A stretch of 22,571 bases of DNA from an uncultured Clostridium sp. (GTDB taxonomy: Bacteria; Bacillota; Clostridia; Lachnospirales; Lachnospiraceae): positions 1-22,571 of the forward strand of contig UPYT01000032.1 in assembly GCA_900538475.1 (NCBI GenBank). Direction: 5' to 3'. The notes beneath the pieces are model-generated. The model ran no database searches, had not been told where the DNA came from, and was given only the letters and a program-made list of their open reading frames with translations. The position numbers and the translations under genes were made by a program. This document shows positions 15,852 through 22,571 of this stretch, one piece after another; the first letter of the stretch is position 1, and every line of letters starts with the position of its first letter.

Positions 15852-15875
15852 AAAGTATTTAAAAATAATAGTATT

Positions 15876-15904
15876 ATTATATAAAAAAGTGTGCTAAAAT
15901 GCAA
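15876..15904 (-). promoter_or_regulatory. Possible promoter of the LysR gene
   Basis: On the minus strand TTGCAT (15899-15904) and TATAAT (15876-15881) are 17 bases apart. The -10 overlaps the second dyad, and the 20-bp palindrome would lie in the early transcribed region, consistent with autorepression. Confidence 0.45.
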
Positions 15905-15986
15905 ATTGTTTTTAAGTATACTTATAAAAAACAAGATATTTATAAGAAAAATTAATTAACAAAAATAAGGAGAATAAAAAATTACG

Positions 15987-17045
15987 ATGAGTACCTTACT
16001 GACAGATTTACTTGCCGTATTTGGTGTTGTTTTGAATGCACTTCCCCAGGGACTTTTGGCGCTTTCTTTTGGATTTGCCGCAGTTCCGACGGCCATGGCA
16101 TTTTTTATCGGAGCGCTGGGAAATGTAATTACGGGAAATGTAGCGCCGATCTCTTTTCAGGCAGAAACCATAACCTATGCGGGAACCAGCGGAAGAGATC
16201 GTTCTGAACGGTGTACCATGATCTTTATTGGAGCAGCAATTCTTACGATTGTAGGCGCATGCGGAATGCTGACAAAAATTGTAGATTTTATTGGAAATGA
16301 TATTGCAAACGGTATGATGGCTGGTGTTGGTCTGATTCTGACCAACGCGGCTGTCGGTATGATGAAAGAAGACCGAATTGCCGGTGGAGTATCTCTGGCA
16401 GCAGCAGTAATTACTTATCTTTTGACCAGCTCCAGCGCCAATACTCTCGTTTACACTATCGTTGTTTCTGTAACAGTTTCCAGTATTGTATCAGCGGCTG
16501 TGAATAAAGAGAAGAAAAATATCGTGATCGTGGATGACAAATTTCATCGTCAGAAATTCACACTTAACGGAAGAGTCATTCTCGGCGCGCTTGGTATGGT
16601 ATGCTTAAACATTGGATCCAATATTTCCTTCGGAGCAATTACTGCCAGCATGGCAGGAGCAGATTCCTTTAATGTCGATCACCTGACCTTGATTTCTTCC
16701 CTTGCCGATATGGGATCCTCCTTCTTTGGCGGCGCACCGGTTGAGTCAATTATCTCAGCTACTGCAAATGCACCGCATCCAGTATGGGCCGGTGTAGCAA
16801 TGATGGTTGTGGTAGGTGTGATTCTTTTAAGCGGCCTGCTTCCAAAAATCGGAAATTACGTTCCCTCCTCATCCATCGCCGGTTTCCTTCTTGTATTGGG
16901 ACTGTTTAAGACATTTGTTCTTGACGCACCGGCAGCACTGGCTGTAAATCCGGCAGTCGGCGGAACTGCACTTGTTGTAACAGCAATCTCTAATCCTTTT
17001 CTTGGAATGCTTGCCGGAATCGCAGCCAGAAGCCTTGGACTGTAA
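15987..17045 (+). CDS. NCS2-like nucleobase (purine) permease, compact
   Basis: A 352-residue integral membrane protein with about ten hydrophobic segments. It belongs to the nucleobase:cation symporter-2 / uracil-xanthine permease superfamily: PQGLLALSFGFAAVPTAMAF near the N terminus, PISFQAETITYAGTSGRDRSER, and the later SSFFGGAPVESIISATANAP matching the family's substrate-site region. Typical NCS2 proteins are about 430 residues, so this is a short form. AAGGAG at 15967-15972 is the only ribosome site, 14 bases from the ATG, longer than usual. A purine-type phosphoribosyltransferase follows after 72 bases, suggesting uptake coupled to salvage. The actual base (adenine, xanthine, other) cannot be read. 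Confidence 0.75.
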   Translation: MSTLLTDLLAVFGVVLNALPQGLLALSFGFAAVPTAMAFFIGALGNVITGNVAPISFQAETITYAGTSGRDRSERCTMIFIGAAILTIVGACGMLTKIVDFIGNDIANGMMAGVGLILTNAAVGMMKEDRIAGGVSLAAAVITYLLTSSSANTLVYTIVVSVTVSSIVSAAVNKEKKNIVIVDDKFHRQKFTLNGRVILGALGMVCLNIGSNISFGAITASMAGADSFNVDHLTLISSLADMGSSFFGGAPVESIISATANAPHPVWAGVAMMVVVGVILLSGLLPKIGNYVPSSSIAGFLLVLGLFKTFVLDAPAALAVNPAVGGTALVVTAISNPFLGMLAGIAARSLGL

Positions 17046-17117
17046 AATAGGCTTTGTGAAAATAATAATATAAATAAATATGATAAGGAAAACATGTGCA
17101 GAATGGAGAAAAGAACG

Positions 17118-17696
17118 ATGAAAAACTATGAATTAACGCTTTGTGGTGTAAAGCGCATACTCCCGTTTGTTGATTTGGAAAATGATCTGGCATTTGCCAG
17201 TTTTGTAATTATGGGAGATACAGAGCTTATTACAGCCTGTGCACCTGAACTCGCAAATAAAATCAGTGATGCAGATGTTATCATCACAGCAGAAGCAAAG
17301 GGAATTGCTCTGGCTTATGAGATCAGTAAAATCCTTGGAAAGAATGAGTTTATTGTGGCAAGAAAGAGTATAAAATCCTATATGAGCGGTGTGGTTTCTG
17401 TCTCCGTACATTCCATCACAACATCTGGAGAACAGCACTTATATCTGGATGGCCATGATGCAGAAAAACTTCGCGGCAAAAAGGTCTGCATCCTTGATGA
17501 TGTGATTTCTACCGGAGAATCTCTCTATGCACTGGAAGCTCTGGTTGAAAGCGCAGGAGGAATTGTCACGAAAAAAGCTGCTATACTTGCAGAAGGAAAT
17601 GCGGCAAAAAGAGAGGATATTATCTTTCTTCAGGAGCTTCCTCTGTTCCGGAAATGCAAGAATGGAAGCTATGAGATTCAAAAAGCAGAAGTGTAA
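17118..17696 (+). CDS. Purine phosphoribosyltransferase-like protein (Apt/Xpt type)
   Basis: A 192-residue type I phosphoribosyltransferase. The PRPP-binding motif CILDDVISTGESL is clear, with D127 and D128 as acidic pair. Upstream, ITAEAKGIALAYEISKILG and the following FIVARKSIKSYM match the base-side region of adenine/xanthine phosphoribosyltransferases (COG0503). It would convert a purine base plus PRPP to the nucleotide in the cytoplasm. The ATG at 17118 has GGAG at 17105-17108 at 9 bases; in-frame ATGs at 17094 and 17103 are possible alternatives. Immediately downstream of the NCS2-like permease, it forms an import-and-trap pair. Base specificity is not decided. Confidence 0.8.
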   Translation: MKNYELTLCGVKRILPFVDLENDLAFASFVIMGDTELITACAPELANKISDADVIITAEAKGIALAYEISKILGKNEFIVARKSIKSYMSGVVSVSVHSITTSGEQHLYLDGHDAEKLRGKKVCILDDVISTGESLYALEALVESAGGIVTKKAAILAEGNAAKREDIIFLQELPLFRKCKNGSYEIQKAEV

Positions 17697-17747
17697 AGAC
17701 AAAAGTCAAAAAAAGATGTGCCTTAATACATTTCTGCGCTGGAGCAC

Positions 17748-17768
17748 GGCTGCGTCAGCAGCCTTTTT
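17748..17768 (+). terminator. Intrinsic terminator after the purine salvage pair
   Basis: GGCTGC (17748-17753) pairs with GCAGCC (17758-17763) around GTCA and runs into five T residues. It lies about 50 bases after the phosphoribosyltransferase stop. Confidence 0.7.
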
Positions 17769-17833
17769 CCTCTGGCGTACACAGCGTATTCCCGCGAAGC
17801 TGATATAAAAAAGCGTTCTCTTCCAAAATGATC

Positions 17834-17968
17834 TTAAATAACTCCTTCTTTCTTAATATCTGCATTGGTGAATACATAGACCTTCTTAAACTGCATGTTC
17901 AGCATAATACCTGCCTCTATTCTGGAAATATCAACAAATATGACTCTTTCTTCTCTTTGTATTGACAT
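17834..17968 (-). other. Short minus-strand ORF of uncertain status
   Basis: In the 427-base gap between the phosphoribosyltransferase and the SOS Nudix gene there is one 44-codon minus-strand frame, starting MSIQREERVIFVDISRIEAG and ending NADIKKEGVI. The composition looks coding, but there is no ribosome binding site and its start overlaps the -35 box of the SOS promoter. It may be a remnant of a larger gene; I do not recognise the family. The remainder of the gap holds a terminator, a promoter and a LexA box. Confidence 0.25.
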
Positions 17969-17990
17969 ACCTATTTGCATATGATATGAT
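17962..17990 (+). promoter_or_regulatory. Promoter of the SOS mutagenesis operon
   Basis: Perfect TTGACA (17962-17967) and TATGAT (17985-17990) are 17 bases apart. Transcription would start near 17997, inside the LexA box, about 127 bases before the Nudix ATG. Confidence 0.85.
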
Positions 17991-17997
17991 AGCAATA

Positions 17998-18011
17998 CGA
18001 ACACATGTTCG
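17998..18011. promoter_or_regulatory. LexA (SOS) box
   Basis: CGAACACATGTTCG fits the Bacillus/Clostridia LexA consensus CGAACRNRYGTTYG at every defined position. It sits at the predicted transcription start, directly after the -10 box, where bound LexA would block initiation. Confidence 0.9.
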
Positions 18012-18123
18012 ATTCACAAGATTGCAATACCAAACGCACAATAGGTTTTAAATTAACTGATCATACGCATTCTCAAATCATACACATATATGACAAAATC
18101 ATTATGGAGGAAAAACAGTCATT

Positions 18124-18699
18124 ATGAATCTTATAGATTTAAAAGCGCAAATTGAAAACTATATACCTTATAACGAGCAGGAGCAACAGGATAAAGAAGA
18201 AATTTTACGACACCTTTCACAGTCAGATTCTATTTTAACAAGGGATAACCGGAATGCACATATTACTGTTGCAGCGTGGATTACAGACAAGAAACGTCAG
18301 AAGGTTTTGATGGCATATCACAACATATATCACTCCTGGGCCTGGCTTGGCGGTCATGCAGACGGAAATCCAGACTTAAAAGAGGTTGTACGAAAAGAAA
18401 TTGCAGAAGAAAGCGGTTTAAATTCTGTCAGCTTTGTATCTGACAATATTTTTTCTTTGGAAATTTTAACGGTAGCAGGGCATGAAAAAAACAACAAATA
18501 TGTATCCTCTCATCTGCATCTGAATCTTACCTATTTGTTAGAAGCAGATACAAAGCATCCTATTAGAATTAAAGCAGATGAAAACAGCCAGATTGCCTGG
18601 ATTGATGTAAATGAAATAAGCCAGAAATCCAATGAAAAATGGTTTGTGGAACGTATTTATTCCAAACTGTGTAAAAAAGTAGAAGAGTTGCAGCAGTAG
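18124..18699 (+). CDS. Nudix hydrolase of the SOS operon, variant Nudix box
   Basis: A 191-residue protein with an N-terminal helical extension (residues 1-45) and a Nudix domain. The box reads GGHADGN, P, DLKEVVR, KEIAEESGL: the EE pair and following G are kept, but the first Glu is Pro and RE is KE. GGHxDG-type Nudix proteins with this variation exist, so it is probably still a metal-dependent hydrolase of nucleoside diphosphate derivatives. It heads the LexA-controlled operon. A role in cleaning damaged nucleotides while the error-prone polymerase works is an appealing inference. GGAGG at 18105-18109 is 14 bases from the ATG, so translation may be modest. Confidence 0.82.
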   Translation: MNLIDLKAQIENYIPYNEQEQQDKEEILRHLSQSDSILTRDNRNAHITVAAWITDKKRQKVLMAYHNIYHSWAWLGGHADGNPDLKEVVRKEIAEESGLNSVSFVSDNIFSLEILTVAGHEKNNKYVSSHLHLNLTYLLEADTKHPIRIKADENSQIAWIDVNEISQKSNEKWFVERIYSKLCKKVEELQQ

Positions 18700-18750
18700 C
18701 CTGTTAAAAGTATAAAACCAGCAGTATCTATTTTAAGGAGGCATTGAAGT

Positions 18751-20256
18751 TTGAAGGAGCGTATCTACATTGCGTTTGATCTGAAAAGCTTTTATGCTTC
18801 CGTTGAGTGCCGGGAGCGCGGACTAGATCCCATGGATACAAATCTTGTTGTTGCAGATGAAAGCCGGACAGACAAAACCATTTGTCTTGCTGTTACCCCA
18901 CCTTTGAAAAGCTGTGGCATTTCAGGTCGCGGACGCTTATTTGAAGTAAAGCAGCGGGTCATCGAAGTCAATTCCGAACGGCGTTACCGTGCACCACAGC
19001 ATAAGCTGTCCGGATCCTCTTACCTTTTTTCCGAGCTACAGGCCAATCCCTCCCTTGCGATTGATTTTATTATTGCACCGCCACGAATGGCATGCTACAT
19101 GGAATACAGTACCCGGATTTATACCATTTACATGAAGTATGCTGCACCAGAAGATATTGTTGTGTATTCCATTGACGAGGTATTTATAGATGTAACCGAT
19201 TATCTTGATGCCTTCCAGCTTTCCCCTCATATGCTCGCCATGAAGATCATTCAGGACATTCTATCTGAAACCGGAATTACAGCAACCGCTGGGATTGGGA
19301 CGAATCTTTTCCTTTGCAAGGTTGCAATGGACATTGTGGCAAAGCATATTCCGCCAGATAAAAATGGAGTACGTATTGCAGAACTGAATGAGATGAGCTA
19401 CCGCCAGATGCTTTGGTCTCATCAGCCCCTTACGGATTTCTGGCGTGTAGGACATGGCTATGCCAGAAAACTAAAGGAACATGGTATGTTTACTATGGGA
19501 GATGTGGCCTTATGTTCTGTCGCCCATGAGGAGCTTTTGTACACGCTCTTCGGAAAAAATGCAGAGTTGCTGATTGATCATGCCTGGGGCTGGGAACCGT
19601 GCACCATCAAAGATATTAAGGCCTATCGTCCAACCAGCCAAAGTCTGGGAAACAGTCAGGTTCTTCCTTGTCCTTATTCCGCAGAAAAAGCAAGACTTGT
19701 TCTTCGAGAAATGGTCGATCAGCTTGTTCTGGATTTAGCTGACAAAAAGCTCATCACGGATCAGCTTGTTCTTACCGTAGGATACGATATTGAAAATTTG
19801 GCGGTTCCACAGCGATGCAGCAATTACCAGGGACCAGTCGTCCTGGATTCTTACGGACGTCAAATTCCCAGACACGCCCACGGAACGGCCAGCCTTAGCT
19901 GCCATACAGCTTCTTCAAAAGAGTTGATTCGTGCAGCGTCTGACCTTTTTGACCGCATTGTTAATCCCATTCTTCTTATCCGCCGTCTCTCCATTACTGC
20001 GAATCATACAGTACCGGAACGTTCTGTCTCCACCCCCATTCTATATGAGCAGATGAATCTTTTTACCGATTATGCTGCCCTTGAAAAAAGGCGTAAGAAA
20101 AAACAGGCTGAACTGGAACGAGACAAAAAGCTGCAGCAAGCAATATTGACTATTAAAAAGAAATACGGACGGAATGCTATTTTGAGAGGAATGAGTTTGG
20201 AGGAGAGCGCTACAGCTAGGGAACGAAATAAACAAATTGGCGGCCATAAGGCCTAG
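18751..20256 (+). CDS. Y-family translesion DNA polymerase (UvrX/UmuC-like)
   Basis: A 501-residue Y-family polymerase. The catalytic carboxylates are visible: D10 in AFDLKSFYASVE and D142/E143 in YSIDEVFIDVTDY. ITATAGIGTNLFLCKVAMD is the conserved palm segment, and the little-finger region follows (YRPTSQSLGNSQVLPCPYSAEKA). QMNLF at residues 434-438 matches the beta-clamp binding motif QxxLF. The C terminus KYGRNAILRGMSLEE is typical of UvrX/YqjW-type proteins. It copies past lesions during the SOS response. The start is TTG, decided by AAGGAGG at 18735-18741 with 9 bases of spacing. It lies between the Nudix gene and the YolD-like gene. Confidence 0.95.
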   Translation: MKERIYIAFDLKSFYASVECRERGLDPMDTNLVVADESRTDKTICLAVTPPLKSCGISGRGRLFEVKQRVIEVNSERRYRAPQHKLSGSSYLFSELQANPSLAIDFIIAPPRMACYMEYSTRIYTIYMKYAAPEDIVVYSIDEVFIDVTDYLDAFQLSPHMLAMKIIQDILSETGITATAGIGTNLFLCKVAMDIVAKHIPPDKNGVRIAELNEMSYRQMLWSHQPLTDFWRVGHGYARKLKEHGMFTMGDVALCSVAHEELLYTLFGKNAELLIDHAWGWEPCTIKDIKAYRPTSQSLGNSQVLPCPYSAEKARLVLREMVDQLVLDLADKKLITDQLVLTVGYDIENLAVPQRCSNYQGPVVLDSYGRQIPRHAHGTASLSCHTASSKELIRAASDLFDRIVNPILLIRRLSITANHTVPERSVSTPILYEQMNLFTDYAALEKRRKKKQAELERDKKLQQAILTIKKKYGRNAILRGMSLEESATARERNKQIGGHKA

Positions 20257-20290
20257 CATCCATTAATTCATCTGAAAAAGGAAGGTTTAT

Positions 20291-20683
20291 ATGTACGAGG
20301 ATATTCTTTATCTGCCCCACCACACATCTCCGTCAAGACCCCCTATGCCGATGTCTGACCGGGCTGCCCAGTTTTCCCCTTTTGCTGCTCTGACCGGCTA
20401 TGAAGCAGCTGTGAAAGAGGCCGCCCGCCTGACAGAGCAGAGGATTGAACTGGATGAAAATGAAAAAGCAATTCTTGATGCCAAGCTGTCGCTGCTTCAG
20501 AAAAACCTCAGTCTGTCCCCAGAAGTAACTCTTACCTATTTCCAGCCCGATAAGCAAAAAACCGGAGGCACCTATCGTTCTGTAACCGGAAAGGTACAAA
20601 AAATTGACACCAGTAACAAATGCCTGATCCTCGAAAATGGAAAGAGAATCTCTGCATCTGATATCCTGAAAATTGAGTTTTGA
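20291..20683 (+). CDS. YolD-like protein
   Basis: A 130-residue protein of the YolD-like family, which in Bacillus and relatives is encoded next to UvrX/YqjW polymerases and is thought to be a UmuD-like partner. Family signs are the N-terminal MPMSDRAAQFSPFAALTGYE, a central helix with a K/E-rich segment, and the small C-terminal beta domain (GTYRSVTGKVQKIDTSNKCL, then ILENGKRISASDILKIEF). AAGGAAGG at 20279-20286 precedes the ATG. It is last in the SOS operon, 34 bases after the polymerase. Unlike UmuD it has no obvious protease catalytic pair. Its exact role in translesion synthesis is not established. Confidence 0.9.
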   Translation: MYEDILYLPHHTSPSRPPMPMSDRAAQFSPFAALTGYEAAVKEAARLTEQRIELDENEKAILDAKLSLLQKNLSLSPEVTLTYFQPDKQKTGGTYRSVTGKVQKIDTSNKCLILENGKRISASDILKIEF

Positions 20684-20761
20684 TTCTGCTGCTTTTTCAT
20701 CTGAAATCATCTGTTTTCTATTGTTTTTATTTTTAACTATTCCGAAAATATGTTGTTTTAA

Positions 20762-20790
20762 TTGAGAATTTTCTATTAATATGGTATAAT
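20762..20790 (+). promoter_or_regulatory. Promoter of the cytidylate-kinase-like gene
   Basis: TTGAGA (20762-20767) and perfect TATAAT (20785-20790) are 17 bases apart, with a TG one base before the -10 (extended -10). I see no terminator between the YolD gene and this promoter, so SOS transcripts may read through. Confidence 0.8.
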
Positions 20791-20816
20791 GTAGATGCTC
20801 GAAAGGAGGTTTTTTT

Positions 20817-21431
20817 ATGAAAAAACAAATCATTACCATTAGTCGGGAATATGGCAGCGGCGGACGCCAGATTGGGCTTTTGACAGCAGAACGTCTGGGT
20901 ATGAAGTTTTATGACAAGGCCTTGATTGAGGCAGCATCCAGGGAAATTGGATTTCCAGAGGATATGATTGCAGATCATGATCAAAAGCTGACAAACAGCC
21001 TGCTTTATAATTTTGCCCTTGGGACCCTCCGCGGAGCAGCCTTTCCGAATGAACTGGAAAGCAAATACCTTCCTCTGACAGAACAGGTTTTCCGGGTACA
21101 GAAACAAACGATTGAAGAGGCCGCCAAACAGGGACCTGCTGTATTTATTGGACGGTGTGCCGATGCTATTCTCCAGGATCGCGATGATGTCCTGCGTGTT
21201 TTTGTATATGCAGACATAGAAAAGAGAAAACAGAGAGCCATTGAAGAATATGGAGAGATGGAAGAGTGTATTAGCCGCTTTATCCGGGAAAACGATAAAA
21301 GGCGACGGATTCATTATGAAAACTATACCGATCAAAGATGGGGGGATAGGGAAAACTACGATTTGATGTTAAACAGCGGATTCCTTGGCATTGACAAATG
21401 CGTGGATTTAATTTGTGAGGCAGCAAAATAA
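20817..21431 (+). CDS. Cytidylate-kinase-like family protein
   Basis: A 204-residue P-loop protein of the cytidylate kinase-like family (PF13189). The variant Walker A is at residues 8-19, ISREYGSGGRQI; then FYDKALIEAAS, VFIGRCADAIL (central strand) and the lid-like RFIRENDKRRRIHYENYTDQRW. True Cmk proteins are similar in fold, but this family is separate and its substrate is unproven; several Clostridia carry multiple copies. AAGGAGG at 20803-20809, 7 bases from the ATG, is an excellent ribosome site. It has its own strong promoter and is followed after 63 bases by a lipoprotein gene. Confidence 0.85.
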   Translation: MKKQIITISREYGSGGRQIGLLTAERLGMKFYDKALIEAASREIGFPEDMIADHDQKLTNSLLYNFALGTLRGAAFPNELESKYLPLTEQVFRVQKQTIEEAAKQGPAVFIGRCADAILQDRDDVLRVFVYADIEKRKQRAIEEYGEMEECISRFIRENDKRRRIHYENYTDQRWGDRENYDLMLNSGFLGIDKCVDLICEAAK

Positions 21432-21494
21432 TCCGATACCACAGACATTATCTGGTGGTTATTGTATAGCCGCCACATGGAGGAGTATTTACTT

Positions 21495-22571
21495 ATGAAA
21501 AAGCATAAAAAACTTACAGCACAATTTACGGTCATTATGGCTTTCTCATTTATCCTATCTGGCTGCAGTTCAAAAAATGCGGAGGAGTCCTCCACGGCTG
21601 TCGAAATTACAGAAGAAGAGGAAACGTCTGTAGAAAATAAGTCTCCGGCAGAAGACGATACATCTGTCGGGTCTAACGAAAAAAGCCCGGATACCACAAC
21701 ATCTGATGATAAGCCGGAAAACAGCTCCCAAAACGAGGTTCTTGATATTTTAATCGAAAATCATATGCAATATGGGTATATGACTTCCGGCGAGCGTTCT
21801 ATGGCTATAACGACCGATTATGACAGTCCGTTGCTGGACACCAAATACTCCCTCACCTATCCAGAACTTTATGATGCTCTTTTCAGAGAAGCACAGCATG
21901 ATGCCTCACTTGCATCTGAAAACATGACAAGCTTTGAAGATTCTGCGAAGGAATTCCTTACAGATAACATAACTTCTGCAGAACGTCTTTTCGATGAAAA
22001 GCGAATATCTATCATAAGAGCTGACTCAAAACTGCTCAGCTTCAGGGAAGATGTGTCCTGGTTTGGAGGCGGAGCACATGGAAACTATGGCACAACGGGA
22101 AAAAACTATGATACGGTTTCTGGCAGGAAACTTTCTCTTAACGACGTGATTGCAGATAAAGAACAGTTCATAGAGGCCGTGAAAAATCAACTCAATGAGA
22201 ATTACAACGTAAAACAGGGATATTCTCTGAATATTGACTATGGAGAACAGCTCCTACGAGATTCCTTTCACTTCGATACCGATTCCGAAGAGGTGGAATG
22301 GACCCTTTGTTATACCCAGATTTCGGTATATTTTTCACCTTACACACTGGGTTCCTACGCAGAGGGAGCACAAACCGTTGTACTTTCCTTTGACCAGTAT
22401 CCTGAACTGATAAAACCTGAATATACAGAAAATCTTCCAGACGCCTATATTTACAAGCTGACCCCCTATGAAAATACTATTTTTGAAGATTTAGACAGCG
22501 ATGGCAACTCTGAAAAACTAGATATCAATATCACTTATACCGGACGGGAAGATGAATATCCAGAAGAATAT
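21495..22571 (+). CDS. Lipoprotein with DUF3298 (RsiV-type) domain, 3' end beyond window
   Basis: The frame runs open from ATG at 21495 to the window edge (359 codons) with no stop. Residues 1-24 are a lipoprotein signal with lipobox LSGC (C24). Residues about 25-80 are a low-complexity Ser/Thr/Glu/Asp linker. From about residue 85 the sequence shows the DUF3298 / RsiV pattern: WFGGGAHGNYGTTGKNYDTV then SGRKLSLNDVIADKEQF, and PYTLGSYAEGAQTVVLSF. Near the visible end, DLDSDGNSE (D332 to E340) resembles an EF-hand-like calcium loop. It is probably anchored outside the membrane. RsiV relatives are anti-sigma factors and lysozyme sensors, but no transmembrane domain or sigma gene is seen here, so only the fold is claimed. 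GGAGGAG at 21479-21485 precedes the start. Confidence 0.8.
   Translation, partial: MKKHKKLTAQFTVIMAFSFILSGCSSKNAEESSTAVEITEEEETSVENKSPAEDDTSVGSNEKSPDTTTSDDKPENSSQNEVLDILIENHMQYGYMTSGERSMAITTDYDSPLLDTKYSLTYPELYDALFREAQHDASLASENMTSFEDSAKEFLTDNITSAERLFDEKRISIIRADSKLLSFREDVSWFGGGAHGNYGTTGKNYDTVSGRKLSLNDVIADKEQFIEAVKNQLNENYNVKQGYSLNIDYGEQLLRDSFHFDTDSEEVEWTLCYTQISVYFSPYTLGSYAEGAQTVVLSFDQYPELIKPEYTENLPDAYIYKLTPYENTIFEDLDSDGNSEKLDINITYTGREDEYPEEY

Noticed and set aside
15906..15928. TTGTTT with TATAAA as promoter of the permease gene
   Set aside because: The spacer would be only 11 bases; I could not find a convincing promoter for this gene.
15818..15934. 39-residue N-terminal extension of the second LysR protein
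   Set aside because: It is encoded by AT-rich promoter DNA, is hydrophobic, and the normal LysR N terminus begins at the ATG ending at 15817 with its own ribosome site.
20733..21335. 200-codon minus-strand ORF across the cytidylate-kinase-like gene
   Set aside because: It covers a strong plus-strand promoter and ribosome site and has no family resemblance; antisense shadow.
21435..21480. Hairpin between the kinase-like gene and the lipoprotein gene as a terminator
   Set aside because: The stem is short with a bulge and there is no T run.

Overview
The window looks like chromosome of a Firmicute of the class Clostridia, most likely a gut Lachnospiraceae (Blautia / Mediterraneibacter / Ruminococcus gnavus type). 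Grounds: moderate GC, strong AGGAGG-type ribosome binding sites, sigma-A promoters, a Bacillus/Clostridia-type LexA box, a UvrX/YolD error-prone polymerase cassette, and a decarboxylase that closely resembles the R. gnavus tryptophan decarboxylase. The species assignment is inference. No transposase, CRISPR array, rRNA or tRNA was seen.

Layout. (1) 2-629: end of a small unknown protein (probably DUF6054) and a DUF2500 membrane protein. (2) 738-2653: an NAD-related operon with a Nudix protein carrying a C-terminal NrtR-like domain, a nicotinamidase-like cysteine hydrolase and an FMN-binding flavin reductase. It has a near-consensus promoter with a phased TACAA/TTGTA array beneath it and ends in two tandem terminators. 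(3) 2942-8896: a tightly coupled six-gene operon with a Ugp-type ABC importer (two permeases and a lipoprotein binding protein, no ATPase), a cytoplasmic alkaline-phosphatase-superfamily phosphodiesterase, a histidine phosphatase and a xylose-isomerase-like TIM-barrel protein. This looks like a route for importing a phosphodiester or phosphorylated sugar/polyol and stripping it inside the cell. (4) 9027-10439: a serine beta-lactamase-fold hydrolase with its own promoter.

(5) 10500-12916: an aromatic amino acid (tryptophan) decarboxylase divergent from a LysR regulator. The two promoters are mirror images sharing one 12-bp palindrome as the -10 region of both. (6) 13200-14870, minus strand: an AGCS alanine/glycine:cation symporter under a singlet glycine riboswitch with a leader terminator. 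I can see an 11-bp antiterminator that competes with aptamer P1 and predicts glycine switches the importer OFF. (7) 14933-17696: a LysR regulator divergent from a compact NCS2-like purine permease and a purine phosphoribosyltransferase-like gene, with a perfect 20-bp palindrome between them. (8) 17962-20683: an SOS operon with promoter, LexA box, a variant Nudix hydrolase, a Y-family polymerase (UvrX/UmuC-like, with a beta-clamp motif) and a YolD-like protein. (9) 20817-22571: a cytidylate-kinase-like protein and the first 359 codons of a DUF3298 (RsiV-type) lipoprotein that runs off the window.

Nearly every unit encodes its own local logic (NrtR-like regulator, two LysR switches, a riboswitch, LexA). 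The most noteworthy points are the phosphodiester-type importer operon, the tryptamine-forming decarboxylase with its shared-palindrome switch, the Nudix-containing SOS mutagenesis operon and the readable riboswitch mechanism.
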